NCBI GenBank assembly: GCA_025667525.1
Contig: CM046874.1
Coordinates: 281,962,880-282,026,879 of the forward strand
From: Glebionis coronaria
Taxonomy: Eukaryota > Streptophyta > Magnoliopsida > Asterales > Asteraceae
DNA: 64,000 nucleotides
Reading direction: 5' to 3'
A model generated the notes under the pieces. That model saw only the letters and a program-made list of their open reading frames with translations, searched no databases and had not been told where the DNA came from. Positions 9,401 to 21,947 of this stretch are shown here, in pieces; within the stretch, counting starts at the first letter, position 1, and each line of letters starts with the position of its first letter. The position numbers and the translations under genes are program-made.

Positions 9401-12400
9401 GAGACAATCAATGATAGTAATATCAATGTGAGTCCCCAGACTTTGAGTGAATCACAACCGGGAGCCATTTCGCATACGCATACTCCTGCTCAACAAGATT
9501 TGGTCATGGTTCCTGCTACATTACTTAGCCAAATGAATGCTGCACTCTTAGAAACCCTAGCTAAGAATAAGAATTTGTCTGATGAGCTTGCCTTATGCAA
9601 TGAGAAAGTTCAAACTTTGGAATTAGTTCCTTTGTCTAGTGTTCTCACTAATCCCGAATATGATCATTTTCGAAACAAACAAATGGGTCATTTGCAAGAA
9701 ATTGAAACCTTAAGAGCAGATCTTTCTAACGAACTTAAAGAAAAAGAGTTAGTGGTCACTAATTTTCAAAAACTTCAAACGGATTTTGAATTACTCGAGT
9801 CTAAGAAGAATGAAATGGAAATTAATACGGCTAATAAGATTAGAAGTCTAGATTATTTGCTTTTAAGACAATACGCAGCCTCTCAACTAGTGCACTTATT
9901 TGATGCTTCGTTTAGAGAATTTAACTTATCACGTCAAAAAGGCCTTCCCCCTAACCCACGGTATGCAAAACAAGCTTTAAGCCATAGTCCAAGACTTTAT
10001 AATGCAACCCAATTAGGATTGGTCTTAGACCCGATTGTTATTTTTGATGATCGCACAAGTAAGGATCTAGTTGATGAGGATCGGTCATATAACTTTGCAA
10101 AATATCCCGAGTGTGATTATTTTAAAATGAATCAGGAGCTTGCTAAAACGGATTTTAGAATTCGCTTCCATATGGACAAAGATATCATTACAGCACCAAC
10201 CTACATGTTAAATGAAGAAAACCCTAGTACACTTCCTACACTTGTCAAAATAGAAGGTCCTAAGGAAATTCCAAAGGATCTTCCACCTGTTAGACTATAT
10301 GGTTAAACTTGCAAGAGATTAATCAATACTTTACTAATTTTGACAAGGTCATTTTGGAATGTACGACTTCAAATGGCCTAAACGCCGGAGAATGGGCTTT
10401 CGAACACATGAACGAGGTGTTTAAGAATGAGATCAATCCGTTTGTCGAAAGTCTAAAAGGAAGTTTTGCATCTCTTAAAGAAAATCTTGAGTTTAAAATT
10501 GGAGAAGTTCAAAAAGTGTTTTATGAAATGGACACCGCTTACGAACTACAACTAATTGAAAAGGAAAAGATTTTATCCGAATATGACCGATTCTTGTCCC
10601 AAGTAATTTCGTGTGATGTGCTTACTACTGTAAATGTCAATTATTCGAATGAGCTTACATCCGCTATGATTAAATGTGATGATGTGAATATTTGTGATGA
10701 TGTGTGTGATCTCTCTGTAAATGTTGCTGATACTATAAATGAGGTAGATAATCATTCTTGTCACGAATCTAACGCTGAATTTTTAAAGCTACAAGATTCT
10801 TACAATTTACTTTCAAAACACTTTAATCAACTCGAACAATATTGTATATCTTTAGAATTAAAACAACAAACTCAAAATGAGGATCTTTTGATATCAAATG
10901 GTTGTGAAAACGGTGTTGAGACGAGTGACAAGATGATTGCAATAGTTAAGGCATTAGAGGAAGAGATTATGAGATTGAAGAGAGATGTGTCATCAAATGA
11001 AACACTAAAATTGGAACTAGAGGCTGCAGAGTCTAAAAACTAGGACTTAGAAATTAGACTTTCGTCTATTCTAGGGGAGATGGATCAGGCAAGACAGGGA
11101 CTATCCGCTCTTTATGGTTCAATAGAAGAACGCTTAGCTTTTAATGCAGCACAGCAACAATCTTATGTTGAACAACTGAACCAAAAGTGTGAGGAAATCT
11201 CTGACTTAAACATCTTGCTCATTGACAAAAACATAGTTTTGGCTGAGTTAAAGGAGACATTTCTTCCCACCCGACAAGAAGTTGTTGATAACTTAGCTAC
11301 CGACTCTGCACCGTCCTCTAGTGCTCCAACAACCAAGTCAGTAGTGCTCTATAAGAACCCGCTCCATAAGAAAAACCCGGTTACCTACGATGATTATATG
11401 AGGAATGCAATTAAGCATGTAGATCTTGTTAGGGATATCTTAGACGATCTTTATGCCTTAGATCCCTCTAGTAGCTACTATTATTCAGCCCATGAATATA
11501 TTAAGCGTGTTCAATATTGCTTCGCCTACTTGCAATACATAGGTAAACCAGGTTCTGCACAATCGTCCCATTGCTGTAACTCCATTCAATAAGACCCCTG
11601 GAGCAAAACCGTCATTGGCTCCATCAAGTAAGGCACCTTTAAAATCTGTTGCTAATGTTCCCACTTTGCCTTCTACAGGAGTAAAAGAGTCTACTAAGGC
11701 TAAAGGATCGCCACTCAAGAAAGATAAGATCAAGCCCTCCACTAGTAGTACCAACAAGAAGAAAGTAGAAGCTCACCATAGGAATGTTAGTTCAGTTTTA
11801 AATAAAAAGAATCATGTTAAGACTAAAAGCTCTGCGCCTGTGCAGAAGCCTAAACCATTCGTGAATTCTAATTTGAATTGTTGGAATTGTAATGAATGTA
11901 TGTTTTCCCAACGTCATGATTTGTGTCTTATTGATCATGTGAATGAAATGAATGCCGTTAGGAATAATCTTGAATGGAAGCCAACTGGTAGAACTCGTGC
12001 CCAAGTTGGATGGCAATGGCGTCCCACTGGTAGGACCTTTACATTAGATGGAACAATGTGCCCTTTAACTAGGAATGCATCCATTGAGGTTAGGTCTGAG
12101 CGTCCTTTAGTTAGGCACACTAGCACTAAAGTATGGAAACAGCGCCCTTTAATTAGGTCAGCCCCCACTATAGTACATATCAGTGAAGAAATACCTCAGG
12201 ATTTAAGCCAACTAGAATCTACACCACCAACTAGGAAGAAGAAGGCTAGGAAATCTAAGAAACCTAAAGTTAGCAAATCTAAGACTATTAAATCTGTACC
12301 TGCTAATAACAAGGAACATTCAGATTCCGATACCTCTACATTGTCCTCGTCTGGTGATATTTTCAGGTGGTCCAAATCATCCTCTGGTATTTGGACTCCG

Positions 12401-12418
12401 GTTGTTCAAAGCATATGA
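9401..12418 (+). pseudogene. Element B gag extension: long coiled-coil and W-PTGR region
   Basis: About 3 kb of coding-like sequence between the knuckle and the protease. Segments 9428-10306, 10309-11043, 11080-11592 and 11615-12418 each encode charged, Leu/Glu/Lys-rich helical sequence of coiled-coil type up to about 11270. A basic Ser/Thr/Lys-rich region follows, with a Cys cluster (CWNCNECMF) near 11880 and a repeated W-x-PTGRT motif near 11975-12035. The pieces lie in three frames: frame changes near 10306, 11550 and 12390, and a TAG at 11041-11043. Such extended gag regions occur in giant copia elements; the role is unknown. The last codons overlap the protease frame, which marks another indel. 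Confidence 0.7.
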
Positions 12419-14294
12419 CCGGAGATTGCTCGATGCTCCGAAATTTCGTCAGCAAGTTTCTTGGAACGGTTAAATTCGGTAATGATCATATTGAAAAGAT
12501 AATGGGGTATGGTGAATATCAGATTGGAAATGTTACGATTTCAAGGGTATACTATGTAGAAGGTCTTGGTCATAATTTAATTTCACTAGGACAGTTTTGT
12601 GATTCCAACCTCGAGGTTGCTTTTCGACAACACACTTGTTTCATCCGCAACTTGGAAGGAAAAGACTTGTTGAAGGGGTCTCGTGGTGCAAATCTTTATA
12701 CGTTGTCCCTACAAGACATGATGGCCGCCTCTCCAGTATGTCTTCTCTCTAAAGCATCTAAGACCAAGTCATGGTTATGGCATCGCAGATTATCTCATCT
12801 CAACTTTGATGCTATTAATCATCTGGCTAAAAACGAATTAGTTCGTGGTCTTCCTAAGCTCAAATTTCACAAGGACCATTTATGTTCCGCGTGTTCAAGG
12901 GGGAAAAGTACCAAGAAATCATACAAGCCCAAAGCTGAAGACACCAATCAAGAAAAACTTCATCTTTTGCATATGGATCTTTGTGGGCCAATGAGAACTG
13001 AAGTGTGAGCGGTAAGAAATTCATTCTTGTTATTGTGGATGATTTCTCCAGGTTTACATGGGTTAGATTTCTACGTACAAAGGATGAAGCACCGAAGGCT
13101 ATCATCACTTTTCTGAAATTCATTCAGGTACGTTTGAATACTACTGTCCGCCGTATTCGTACAGATAATGGAACGGAGTTCGTCAACCAGACTCTTCGTG
13201 GTTACTATGAAGAAGTTGGTATCTCACATGAAACATCCGCTGCACGCACTCCAAAACAAAACGGTGTCGTTGAAAGACGGAATCGTACGCTTATGGAAGC
13301 TGCTAGGACTATGCTGATTTATGCGAACGCTCTATTGTTCTTGTGGGCAGAAGCTATATCTACTGCATGTTTCACCCAAAACCGTTCTATCATTCGGAAA
13401 CGCCATGGAAAAACACCTTACGAGCTTCTACATGATCGTAAACCCGATGTTTCATTTTTTCATGTGTTTGGGGCTCTTTGTTATCCAAACATTAATAGTG
13501 AAAACTTGGGCAAGCTTCAACCGAAAGCCGATATAGGTATTTTCATTGGTTACTCACCCTCCAAGAAAGCATACCGAATTTACAACCGTCGTCTTGGTAA
13601 GATTGTAGAAACTATGGACGCAGATTTCGATGAGCTGACAGCGATGGCTTCTGAGCAACGCAGCTCCGAACCCGCGCTTCATGAGATGGGAACCGGTGCT
13701 ATTAGTTCCGGATTAGTTCCCAATAATCCTACTTCTACATCATTTTTACCACCTACAAGGCCCGAGTGGGATAAACTGTTTCAACCGTTGTTTGATGAAT
13801 TCTTTGATCCCCCAAATGATGAAGTTCCAGCACCTGTAGTGATAGGTCCAATACCTGAAGTTGTTGCTCAAGCAAATGAAGCTTTATCTAATGCATCTTC
13901 AATTAACATTGAACCAGATGCACCTTTACCAAGTGATTCTCAAACTACACCTGAATCGTCACCCTTACTTGTGCCTAATGATGTTGAAGAGGATTCTATT
14001 GATCACGTTTTGGAATATGCTCACCTACAAGAGCTTCCTTTCTTTGGTGTACCGATACCTGAAAACCATTCAGCCGCGTCTACCTCAGAAGAAGCTCCTT
14101 CAATTGTTCACTCCAGACCACCACGTATTGAAAATCATAGCACCAAATGGACAAAAGATCACCCAATTAGGAATGTCATTGGAGATCTAGATCGACCAGT
14201 CTCTACATGCCATCAATTACAAGAGAGTGCACTCTATTGCTACTTTGATGCATTCTCTCCGAAGTTGAACCTAAAAATTGGCAACAGGCTATGA
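12367..14294 (+). pseudogene. pol: Element B pol: protease and integrase
   Basis: The segment starts with the copia aspartic protease (WYLDSGCSKHMTG at about 12385-12423; catalytic Asp-Ser-Gly) followed by the usual YYVEGLGHNLISLGQ block. The integrase HHCC finger is present (WHRRLSH and CSAC, near 12780-12895). The DDE residues are Asp in HMDLCGP (near 12976), Asp in RTDNGTEF and Glu in NGVVERRN (near 13164 and 13272). A frame change at about 13003 (a GTGTGA stretch) separates the first Asp from the rest. The GKLQPKADIGIFIGYS and YNRR blocks follow, then an acidic linker. All catalytic residues survive, but not in one reading frame. Confidence 0.9.
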
Positions 14295-15794
14295 CTCAAT
14301 CTCCAAAGACTTGAATTATGGGAATTAGTTCCTCTCCCTGACAAGGTTAACATCCTTACTTTGTTGTGGGTTTATAAGGTTAAACTAGATGAGATGGGTG
14401 CAGTCTTGAAGAATAAGGCTAGATTGGTTGCTAAAGGATATAAACAAGCCTTGGGTATAGACTTTGAAGAATCTTTTGCTCCTGTTGCAAGATTGGAGGC
14501 TATTAGACTATTCCTTGCGTATGCTGCTCATATGAACATGATCGTCTATCAAATGGATGTGAAGACGGCATTTTTGAACGGTGAACTAAGGGAAGAAGTC
14601 TATGTTAGTCAGCCGGATGGGTTCGTTAGCACGGAGTTTCCTAATCATGTGTACAAGCTTAAGAAGGCTCTCTATGGGTTGAAACAAGCTCCACGCGCGT
14701 GGTATGATCTCCTTTCAACATATCTCATTTCAGAAGGCTTCTCCAAAGGCAAGGTGGACCCCACTCTATTCACTCTCAAGGAGGACAACGACATGATTCT
14801 GGTACAAATTTATGTTGATGATATAATATTTGCTTCCTCTAACATAGAATTGTCCAAACGCTTTGAGAAGATAATGTCTACATGCTTTCAGATGTCGATG
14901 ATGGGAAAAATTTCATTTTTCTTAGGATTACAAATTTCTCAGAATCCCAGAGGCATCTTTATTAATCAATCCAAATATGCTCTAGAATCTTTAAAGAAAT
15001 ATAACTTTGAAAATTGTGACCCCGTGGACACTCCAATGGTGGAGAAATCCAAGTTAGATGAAGATAGGAATGGGACTATTGTCGATCCAAAACTTTACCG
15101 TGGGATGATCGGCACCCTTCTACATCTGACTGCTAGCAGGCCTGATTTGTAATTTGTTGTATGCATGTGTGCCCGGTATCAGGCTCGGCCTACCGAAAAG
15201 CACCTACATGTTTTTAAAAGGATCTTTCGGTATCTCAAAGGAACACTTCATCGTGGTCTATGGTATCCGAAAGATTCCTCTATTGCTTTAATATCATACG
15301 CAGATGCCGATCATGCTGGATGTCAAGACACGAGGCGTAGCACTTCTGGATCTGTGCAACTCCTTGGAGACAAATTGATCAGTTGGTCTTCAAAAAGGCA
15401 GAAAAGCGCTGCAATTTCTAGCACGGAGGCTGAATACATCGCCATGTCCGGTTGTTGTGCTCAAGTCCTTTGGATGTGATCACAATTAACTGACTACGGT
15501 TTGGGATTCAACAAAATCCCGATGTATTGTGACAACAAGAGCGCCATTGCCCTTTGCTACAACTATGTTCAACACTCCCGGGCCAAGCACATAGACATTC
15601 GCTACCATTTCATTAAAGAGCAGGTGGAGAACGGAGTGATCGAGCTGTATTTTGTCACTACTGAGTACCAGCTGGCAGATATGTTCACCAAAGCCTTAGA
15701 TCGAGGACGAATCGAGTTTTTGATCGACAAGCTTGGCATGAAATCATTTACTCCAGCGACTCTCAAAGAATTGGCAGAAGAATCAGCTGAATAG
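14295..15794 (+). pseudogene. pol: Element B pol: reverse transcriptase and RNase H
   Basis: Copia reverse transcriptase with [39 protein letters not shown] and the catalytic YVDD at 14811-14822. RNase H follows with [28 protein letters not shown] and [10 protein letters not shown]. Order after integrase (INT-RT-RH) identifies Ty1/copia. Defects: frame disturbance around 14284-14312, TAA at 15150-15152 where relatives have Gln, and TGA at 15477-15479 where Arg is expected. The C-terminus ends at a natural-looking TAG at 15792-15794. Confidence 0.92.
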
Positions 15795-17109
15795 TGGTGG
15801 TAAACTATTCAGGCGTATCCTTTGTTCGTGATCATGTATATTATCGTAAATATATAAACCACAAAAAGAAAAATACAAAAATATAAAACCAAGAAAAACC
15901 ATAAAAAATATAAAACCTAGAAAAAACCATAAAAAATATAAAACCTACAAAAACCATAAAAATTATAAAATCAAGAAAAACCAAAAATATTTTTCATTTT
16001 TTAAAATCGGGCATGTCTTTTAGTACGGTAATATTTACGGCCTTAGAAATGTCGATCAATATTGACACGGTACCATAAATAGAGTCCGTATAAAAGTTGT
16101 ACATTTTTAAAACATGCCCATTATCGCTTGTAGTTATTTCTGACTGCAACCCGGTTTTCATATTAAAGTCACGTATTTCCTTGGAAAACGTTGGCTCACA
16201 ACGGGAATTAATTTTCTCGGGCATGATTTACAAGCCAAATCATGCAAAGGGATCAAATTTACTTTACAACTTGGTCTAACACGAGTTAGTGTACGTCTCA
16301 GTGCATTAATTTGTCAAAATAAGAGAAATCTTATCCACCACGAATCAATCTTTTCTAGATAATCAATTTGAAATGTTTTCATCAATATTTGACTCTTTAA
16401 ACAATGACTACATCTCTTTAAATAGAAAACGGGTCATCGTTTAAGGGGGAGAAAATATTAAATTCATCTTCGTCATCAAAACGATTTTCAAAAGTGTTTG
16501 TGGAAAATTAATTGGCTAAATGGTTAATGAGTGGTCTTGCTTTAGAATACAACTTGTGCTCGTTCAATGTGATAGGAATTGCTTTAAGATCTTGAGATTT
16601 GCTAATAGGTTGCGATGCTTAAGTTGTGTTGGCGAAATTTAACAATGGTTAGGAAAAAATGAAAAGATAAGGAATAAAAAGGGAAAAGGAGTGAAAAGTG
16701 TAGGGATTTAAAATGACTAAGGGAGAAAGTGATCTTTGACCTAAGTCAAACCAAACCCCCCCCCCCCCTCCGTTTTTTCATCATTCACTGTTTCTGTTTC
16801 ATCTTTTCTTTCCGCCATTAAAACACACATACAAGCTTTCAAAAACTCTCGATTCACTCAATTAATTCGTTTCCTTCGATCTAAAAGGTAATAACATCAA
16901 TCTTTAATTTATAATTCGCCATAATTCATCATTTAATCAAGTTAATTGATTCGGGTAATGAACTTTATCAAATTAGGGTTCGTTTTGCCTTATTAGGGAT
17001 TAATTAATTAGGGGTTTTTGATGGGTTTTGCTCAGAAAATCATTAGAATGTGTTTAGTTGCCTTAGATTGCCTTAAAAATCACTATCGAGCTTAGAATAA
17101 TCTTTCATA
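15795..17109 (+). other. Element B spacer between pol and accessory frame
   Basis: Non-coding. It holds an A-rich tandem stretch at about 15855-15990 (AAAACCATAAAAAATATAAA-like units of about 31 bp), a PPT-like TTAAGGGGGAGAAA at 16441-16454, a run of 13 C at 16756-16768 and a CT/TTTC-rich block to 16880. The minus-strand ORF at 15994-16224 shows no recognisable motif. Confidence 0.6.
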
Positions 17110-17872
17110 GGAGCGTTTGTGAAGTTCCGGATGAACAAGACTGAACAAACTTCCGAATGAAGGAAGTTCTGAACAAACTTCCGAATGAAGGAAGTTCCGA
17201 ACGAACTTCCGAATGAAGGAAGTTCCGAACGAACTTCCGAATGAAGGAAGTTCCGGATGAACTTCTGAATGAAAGAAGTTCCGGATGAACTTCTGAATGA
17301 AAGAAGTTCCGGATGAACTTCCGAATGAAGGAGTTCCGAGTGAACTTCCGAATGAAGAAGTTCCGAACGAACTTCCGAATGAAGAAGTTCCGAACGAAGT
17401 TCCGAATGAAGAAGTTCCGAATGAAGGACTTCCGAATGAAGAAGTTCCGAATTAAGGACTTCCGAATGAAGAAGTTCCGAATGAAGGACTTCCGAATGAA
17501 GAAGTTCTGAATGAAGAAGTTCCGAATGAAGAAGTTCCGAATGAAGGACTTCCGAATGAAGAAGTTCCGAATGAAGGACTTTCGAATGAAGAAGTTCCGA
17601 ATGAAGGACTTCCGAATGAAGAAGTTCCGAATGAAGGACTTCCGAATGAAGAAGTTCCGAATGAAGAACTTCCAAATGAAGAAGTTCCGAATGAAGGACT
17701 TCCGAATGAAGAAGTTCCGAATGAAGGACTTCCGAATGAAGAGTTCCGAATGAAGGACTTCCGAATGAAGACTTCCGAATGAAGGACTTCCGAATGAAGG
17801 AATTCCGAATGAAGAGTTCCGAATGAAGAGTTCCGGATGAAGAGTTCCGAATGAAGAGTTCCGGATGAAGGG
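17110..17872 (+). repeat. Element B 15-bp TTCCGAATGAAG tandem array
   Basis: About fifty units. The core is TTCCGAATGAAGAAG alternating with TTCCGAATGAAGGAC, giving a 30-bp higher-order period; the left part (to 17340) carries more variants, including TTCCGGATGAAC and TTCTGAATGAAA. A 15-bp unit keeps several frames open on both strands, including a minus-strand frame of 200 codons. It ends about 130 bp before the accessory start codon. Confidence 0.92.
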
Positions 17873-18002
17873 TTATTTGATTGATAGTTGTGTGCCTGTT
17901 ATAAGTACTTGTTGAAATGTATTATGCTTAGAAGTCATAATGATGTATATCTATATATTTTTTTGTGCATCAACCTTTTATGTCTTATCTTAAGCAGATA
18001 CG

Positions 18003-21000
18003 ATGACAAATCCAACAGTACAAGCAATCCAAGACTCTAGAGCAGCCGCAATTGCCGAAGCACGAACCCTCAAGTTCATACCAAACAATTACCGGCTGAA
18101 GCAAGTTTCAAAATCCACTCACCATGGATTTAAAGTCGCCATAGCAATTCTTGATCACTCTCATTTCAAGAATGCTTTAAGGAGTACTGCCTCGGTGCCT
18201 TATGATTACATGTATGAGTTCTGGGCTACCAAGGAAAGCACTTCAAACAAGATCACCTTCACTCTCGACAACAAGCAGCAGACACTTACTGTTTCAGACT
18301 TCCGTAAAATATTTGGCATTCGGGATACACCCAAAGGTATGTCATTTTCCAGGGATCCTACTAAAGACGAACTCATGGAGATGTTCGATGCTCTTGGATG
18401 TCCTGACATACGAGTTGTGTCTGAGTTTACCACCGCTAAAGTAGGTCAACCTTGGAGAGCAATCTTGGGTATTCTTAGTAGATGTCTTACACCTAAAACC
18501 AGTGAGCATGATGCTTTGCGTAGTCCAATTATGAACATCTTCCATGGAATGTACACAGGCGCAAATGCAGATTATGCATTATTGTTATAGGAAGAATTCA
18601 CCTTTCAACTCTTCCAAAACAAGAAGCTGAAGACTAATTTCTTTCCTTACCCTCGGTTTATCAAGCTTATCATTAATTATTTTATGAAGAATGATATATC
18701 TATTGATAAGCGTGTAGCAAGTCGTCATCACACTGAAGAGGCTGATCACACTGTGGATCTAAGGCATGAAGGACCATCTGGTGGTGTTATTCCTGGTCCT
18801 ATTCCCGATTATCTTCTGACGGATAAAATTAAAGCTTCCGTTGATTACAAGCTACTGCTGCTAGAAATCAAGAAGCTAAAATCAAGCCTTCAGACAGTAG
18901 AAGACTCGTCTACTACGGTCAAGAGTAAAGGTAAACGCAAGCAACCAGCTGCTTTACCTGAACCCGAAACCAAGAAGAAGAAGACTGAGGTTAAGAAGGG
19001 AAAGGGTACGGTTGATGAGTTAGTTCTCCCCGACGAAGAAGATGTTGATGATCCTACTCTTGACAAGGCTGAGAGAAAATGAATGAAGATAGCTATTGAA
19101 AGGAGTAGGAAAGACACGGGAGGTAGTGGTTCGGGTGCACAGATAAATATTGAAGAAGAGTACGAGGAGCCAGAGGATATTGATGAGTTTGGATCACCTG
19201 AAAGGTATTCTACTTCGAAGGAGACATCCATCCCTGTTTCAGCAAGTGTTGAAAAGGAGTCTGGTGCTCCTACAATCATGGTACCTACTCAGCCATTAGT
19301 AACTCAACCTCCACCAATACAGCCCTTACCAACCCGAACGGTTTCAACACCATTCCTTCCACCTCCAATAACGCCCATCCTCAGTACTTTGGTTACAACC
19401 GAGCCTCTTCAACCAACCCAGAGTAGCTCTGCATCATCTTCAATGGCTGCATTTGTAATGGCCGAAATGTTGGATAAACATACGAATATTCAAAAAAGAA
19501 AGATGAATGAACTTCGCCAAGAGCTTCATAGACGAGTTCAAAGTGAAGAAGCATCTAAGAAAGCCCAAGAAGAGATGCTTGCTAAGTTCGCTGCAGAGAT
19601 GGAGTTGACACGTAAAGCTCATGCAGAAGAACTAGCTCAGGTTAAGCAGGCTGAAGCTGATAAGCATGCTGCACGAATCACGAGACTTCAAGCTATGAGG
19701 GATAATTACAAGGAGTAGAAAGAAACACTTGAAGCTTCTGTTGAAGAGAGAGTGAAAGAATCCGTTGAGTCCATTATGCCAAAACTGCGTGATGAGTTGA
19801 AGACACTCGCGGCCGATAATTTGATGATCAAGTCATCCAATCCTTCTGAATCCGCCTACAAAATTGCCTATGATTTAACGGATTTTGAATTGAAGAAGAT
19901 CCTCAAAGCTCGTATGAGGGAACTTGGATCTTTTGATAAATCTAAGATTCAACGGACTCTCTACAAGTAACTAAATGATGCTATCATGGAGGATGATCGG
20001 TTGTTCAAAACGTTTGGAAGTGTGGTACCTTACCACATTCTACCTGAGGAGGAAAAAGATGATAGTGAACAGGAAGAGGGTACTGGTGAAGAAGAAGAGG
20101 AAGAAGAAGGAGAAGAAGAAGAAGATGAAGATGATGATGATGGTGACAATGGTGGTGATGATGATGAGGATAATGATGATGATGATGGTGATGATGGTGG
20201 TGATGGAAATGAGGAGAGTGCTAAGGGAAGAAACGAGGGTGACGATGAGGATGATGATGGTAAACAGCCTAAAAAGGGGGACAAGGTAGCCAGCACAAAG
20301 AAACCATCTAAGTCTGGTACCAAGTCTCAAAAAGATGCTGCGCAGAAGGAGAAATCTACTTCAACGGAATCAAGACGATCCAAGTGGCGCCATGATATGA
20401 ATGCTACTACGGCGTCATTGATTCCCGATACATCTATTGCTGTGTCTATACCTGTTACCACTAACCCTATTAGTTCTGTTGTTGCTCCTGTGATTGTAGA
20501 GTCAGTAACTGAACCTGAAGCTGCACAACACTCGCCCGTTCATGACACCGCCGAGATGCCTGAATCAAAACCAGCACGTGTTCATGTCTCTACTCCTCTA
20601 CAACAAGAACCACAATCTACTGTTCCTGAGTCAAGCACACGTGACTGTGAAGACACGTTGGAGATTGACGAGACTGCACCGCCACAAGCTTGGATCACGG
20701 CAGCGGCTCAATATGATCCAATCACAGACGCTGACATAGATGTTTTATATCTCCGTATCCGTAGTCCGATTGACTTGTGCGCATTTCTGGCTCATGAGTA
20801 TAAATCTTCGGTCACTCCGTCGTTGGTAAAGAGAGCGCTAAAGGATAAGAGAATTCGCGCCAAAACCAGGTTAACCCGAATGGAGTTCGAGTATTATGCT
20901 GACGAGGTCCTGAAAGCTCTTAACACCGTTCAAAGGCCAGGCCTCCATGAATCAGAAAGAGCTCCACCTCCACTTGATCCTTCTCAAGATAATCAAATTG

Positions 21001-21947
21001 CTCTCGACTTCTTCCTCACCAATGATCTTGATTATTTTCTCAATGGTTCATCAAAGTACGCAACCTCGCTGACCTTGCTGAAAGCTGCCAACTGGGGGAC
21101 AATACCCTAGATCGAGGAAAAGGTAAACCGACTCTGGGTCCCAAAGGTAATTTGTAATTATGATATGTATGCTGTTATAGGTGCATCACATTAGGACGAA
21201 CGAGTCCGAAGGGCGTACAGAGGTTGCTGCTTGGTCAATTCAGGAAGCAATGTTAGATCCGATATTCGCATCTCCAGCATTTTGGGACTGAAAACTGAAG
21301 CCAAGAATGGCTATTATCATGTGACGGAGATTCGTCTAAAAAGGGAGGATGACAGAGAATACAAAATCCAGCAGGGAGTTTTTTCTATCATTCGCCTTGA
21401 GGATATCAAAGATATGTTGCTTATGATGACCCGGGATCAACTCACCCATATTGCTCGTGAAGACATCATTGCCTTGAATACAGCACTTCGTATGTTCACA
21501 CGAAGCGTTGTTATTAGGAAACGAGTTGAAGATCTTCAATTGGGAGTCGGAAGCTACCAAAGGAAGCTTAACCTCACCCGTCCAATGAATCAAGTTCTAC
21601 CTCAACATGTTGCTAGATGTCCCTATACCGGCATTACTGTTCCGAATTATGGGATTTTCTACTTGAACAGCCGTGGGATAATGAAGTTTATGAGGGTAGG
21701 AGAGATTTATAAGTACAGTGATGGGACTCTCCTATACGTCAGAGGAAAGTTGGAGCATCTCAATTCGGGTGGGTCTTTACCAGAGATGACTGAGGATTGG
21801 CATCAGGGTTATCGGCAAATGGCGAAGTATGTGATCAAGAAGATTGATCAAAAGCTCCGTGAACGTAGATTGATGAGGAGCTTAGAAAGATTCGTTGGTG
21901 GTAGACCATATGGAGTGCACCACAAGTTACTGCAACGATCCATCTAA
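18003..21947 (+). pseudogene. Element B accessory frame downstream of pol, 1,314 codons, function unknown
   Basis: One continuous frame from ATG 18003 to TAA 21945, interrupted by in-frame stops at 18588, 19080, 19716, 19968, 21108 and 21192; no frameshift is needed. Order: an N-terminal globular part (residues 20-195, with an EFWATKES-like block), a basic Lys-rich stretch (near 310-340, possible nuclear localisation), a Ser/Pro/Thr linker, a coiled coil (about 490-570), a helical piece, a Glu/Asp run (about 685-750), a disordered Thr/Pro/Ser part, then a well-kept C-terminal domain (about 1080-1300) containing KRVEDLQLGVGSYQRKLNL and YKYSDGTLL. There is no transmembrane segment, so a classical envelope is unlikely. 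Similar proteins are recalled from Asteraceae retroelements and are often mis-named in databases. Role unknown. Confidence 0.7.

Noticed and set aside
17110..17872. TTCCGAA repeats as heat-shock elements
   Set aside because: GAA and TTC modules are spaced by one base here, whereas heat-shock elements need two (5-bp units).
20030..20330. Minus-strand Ser-rich and Ile/Phe-rich ORFs, and a + Met/Val-rich ORF at 19975-20289
   Set aside because: Shadows of the GAT/GAA-rich acidic segment of the accessory frame.
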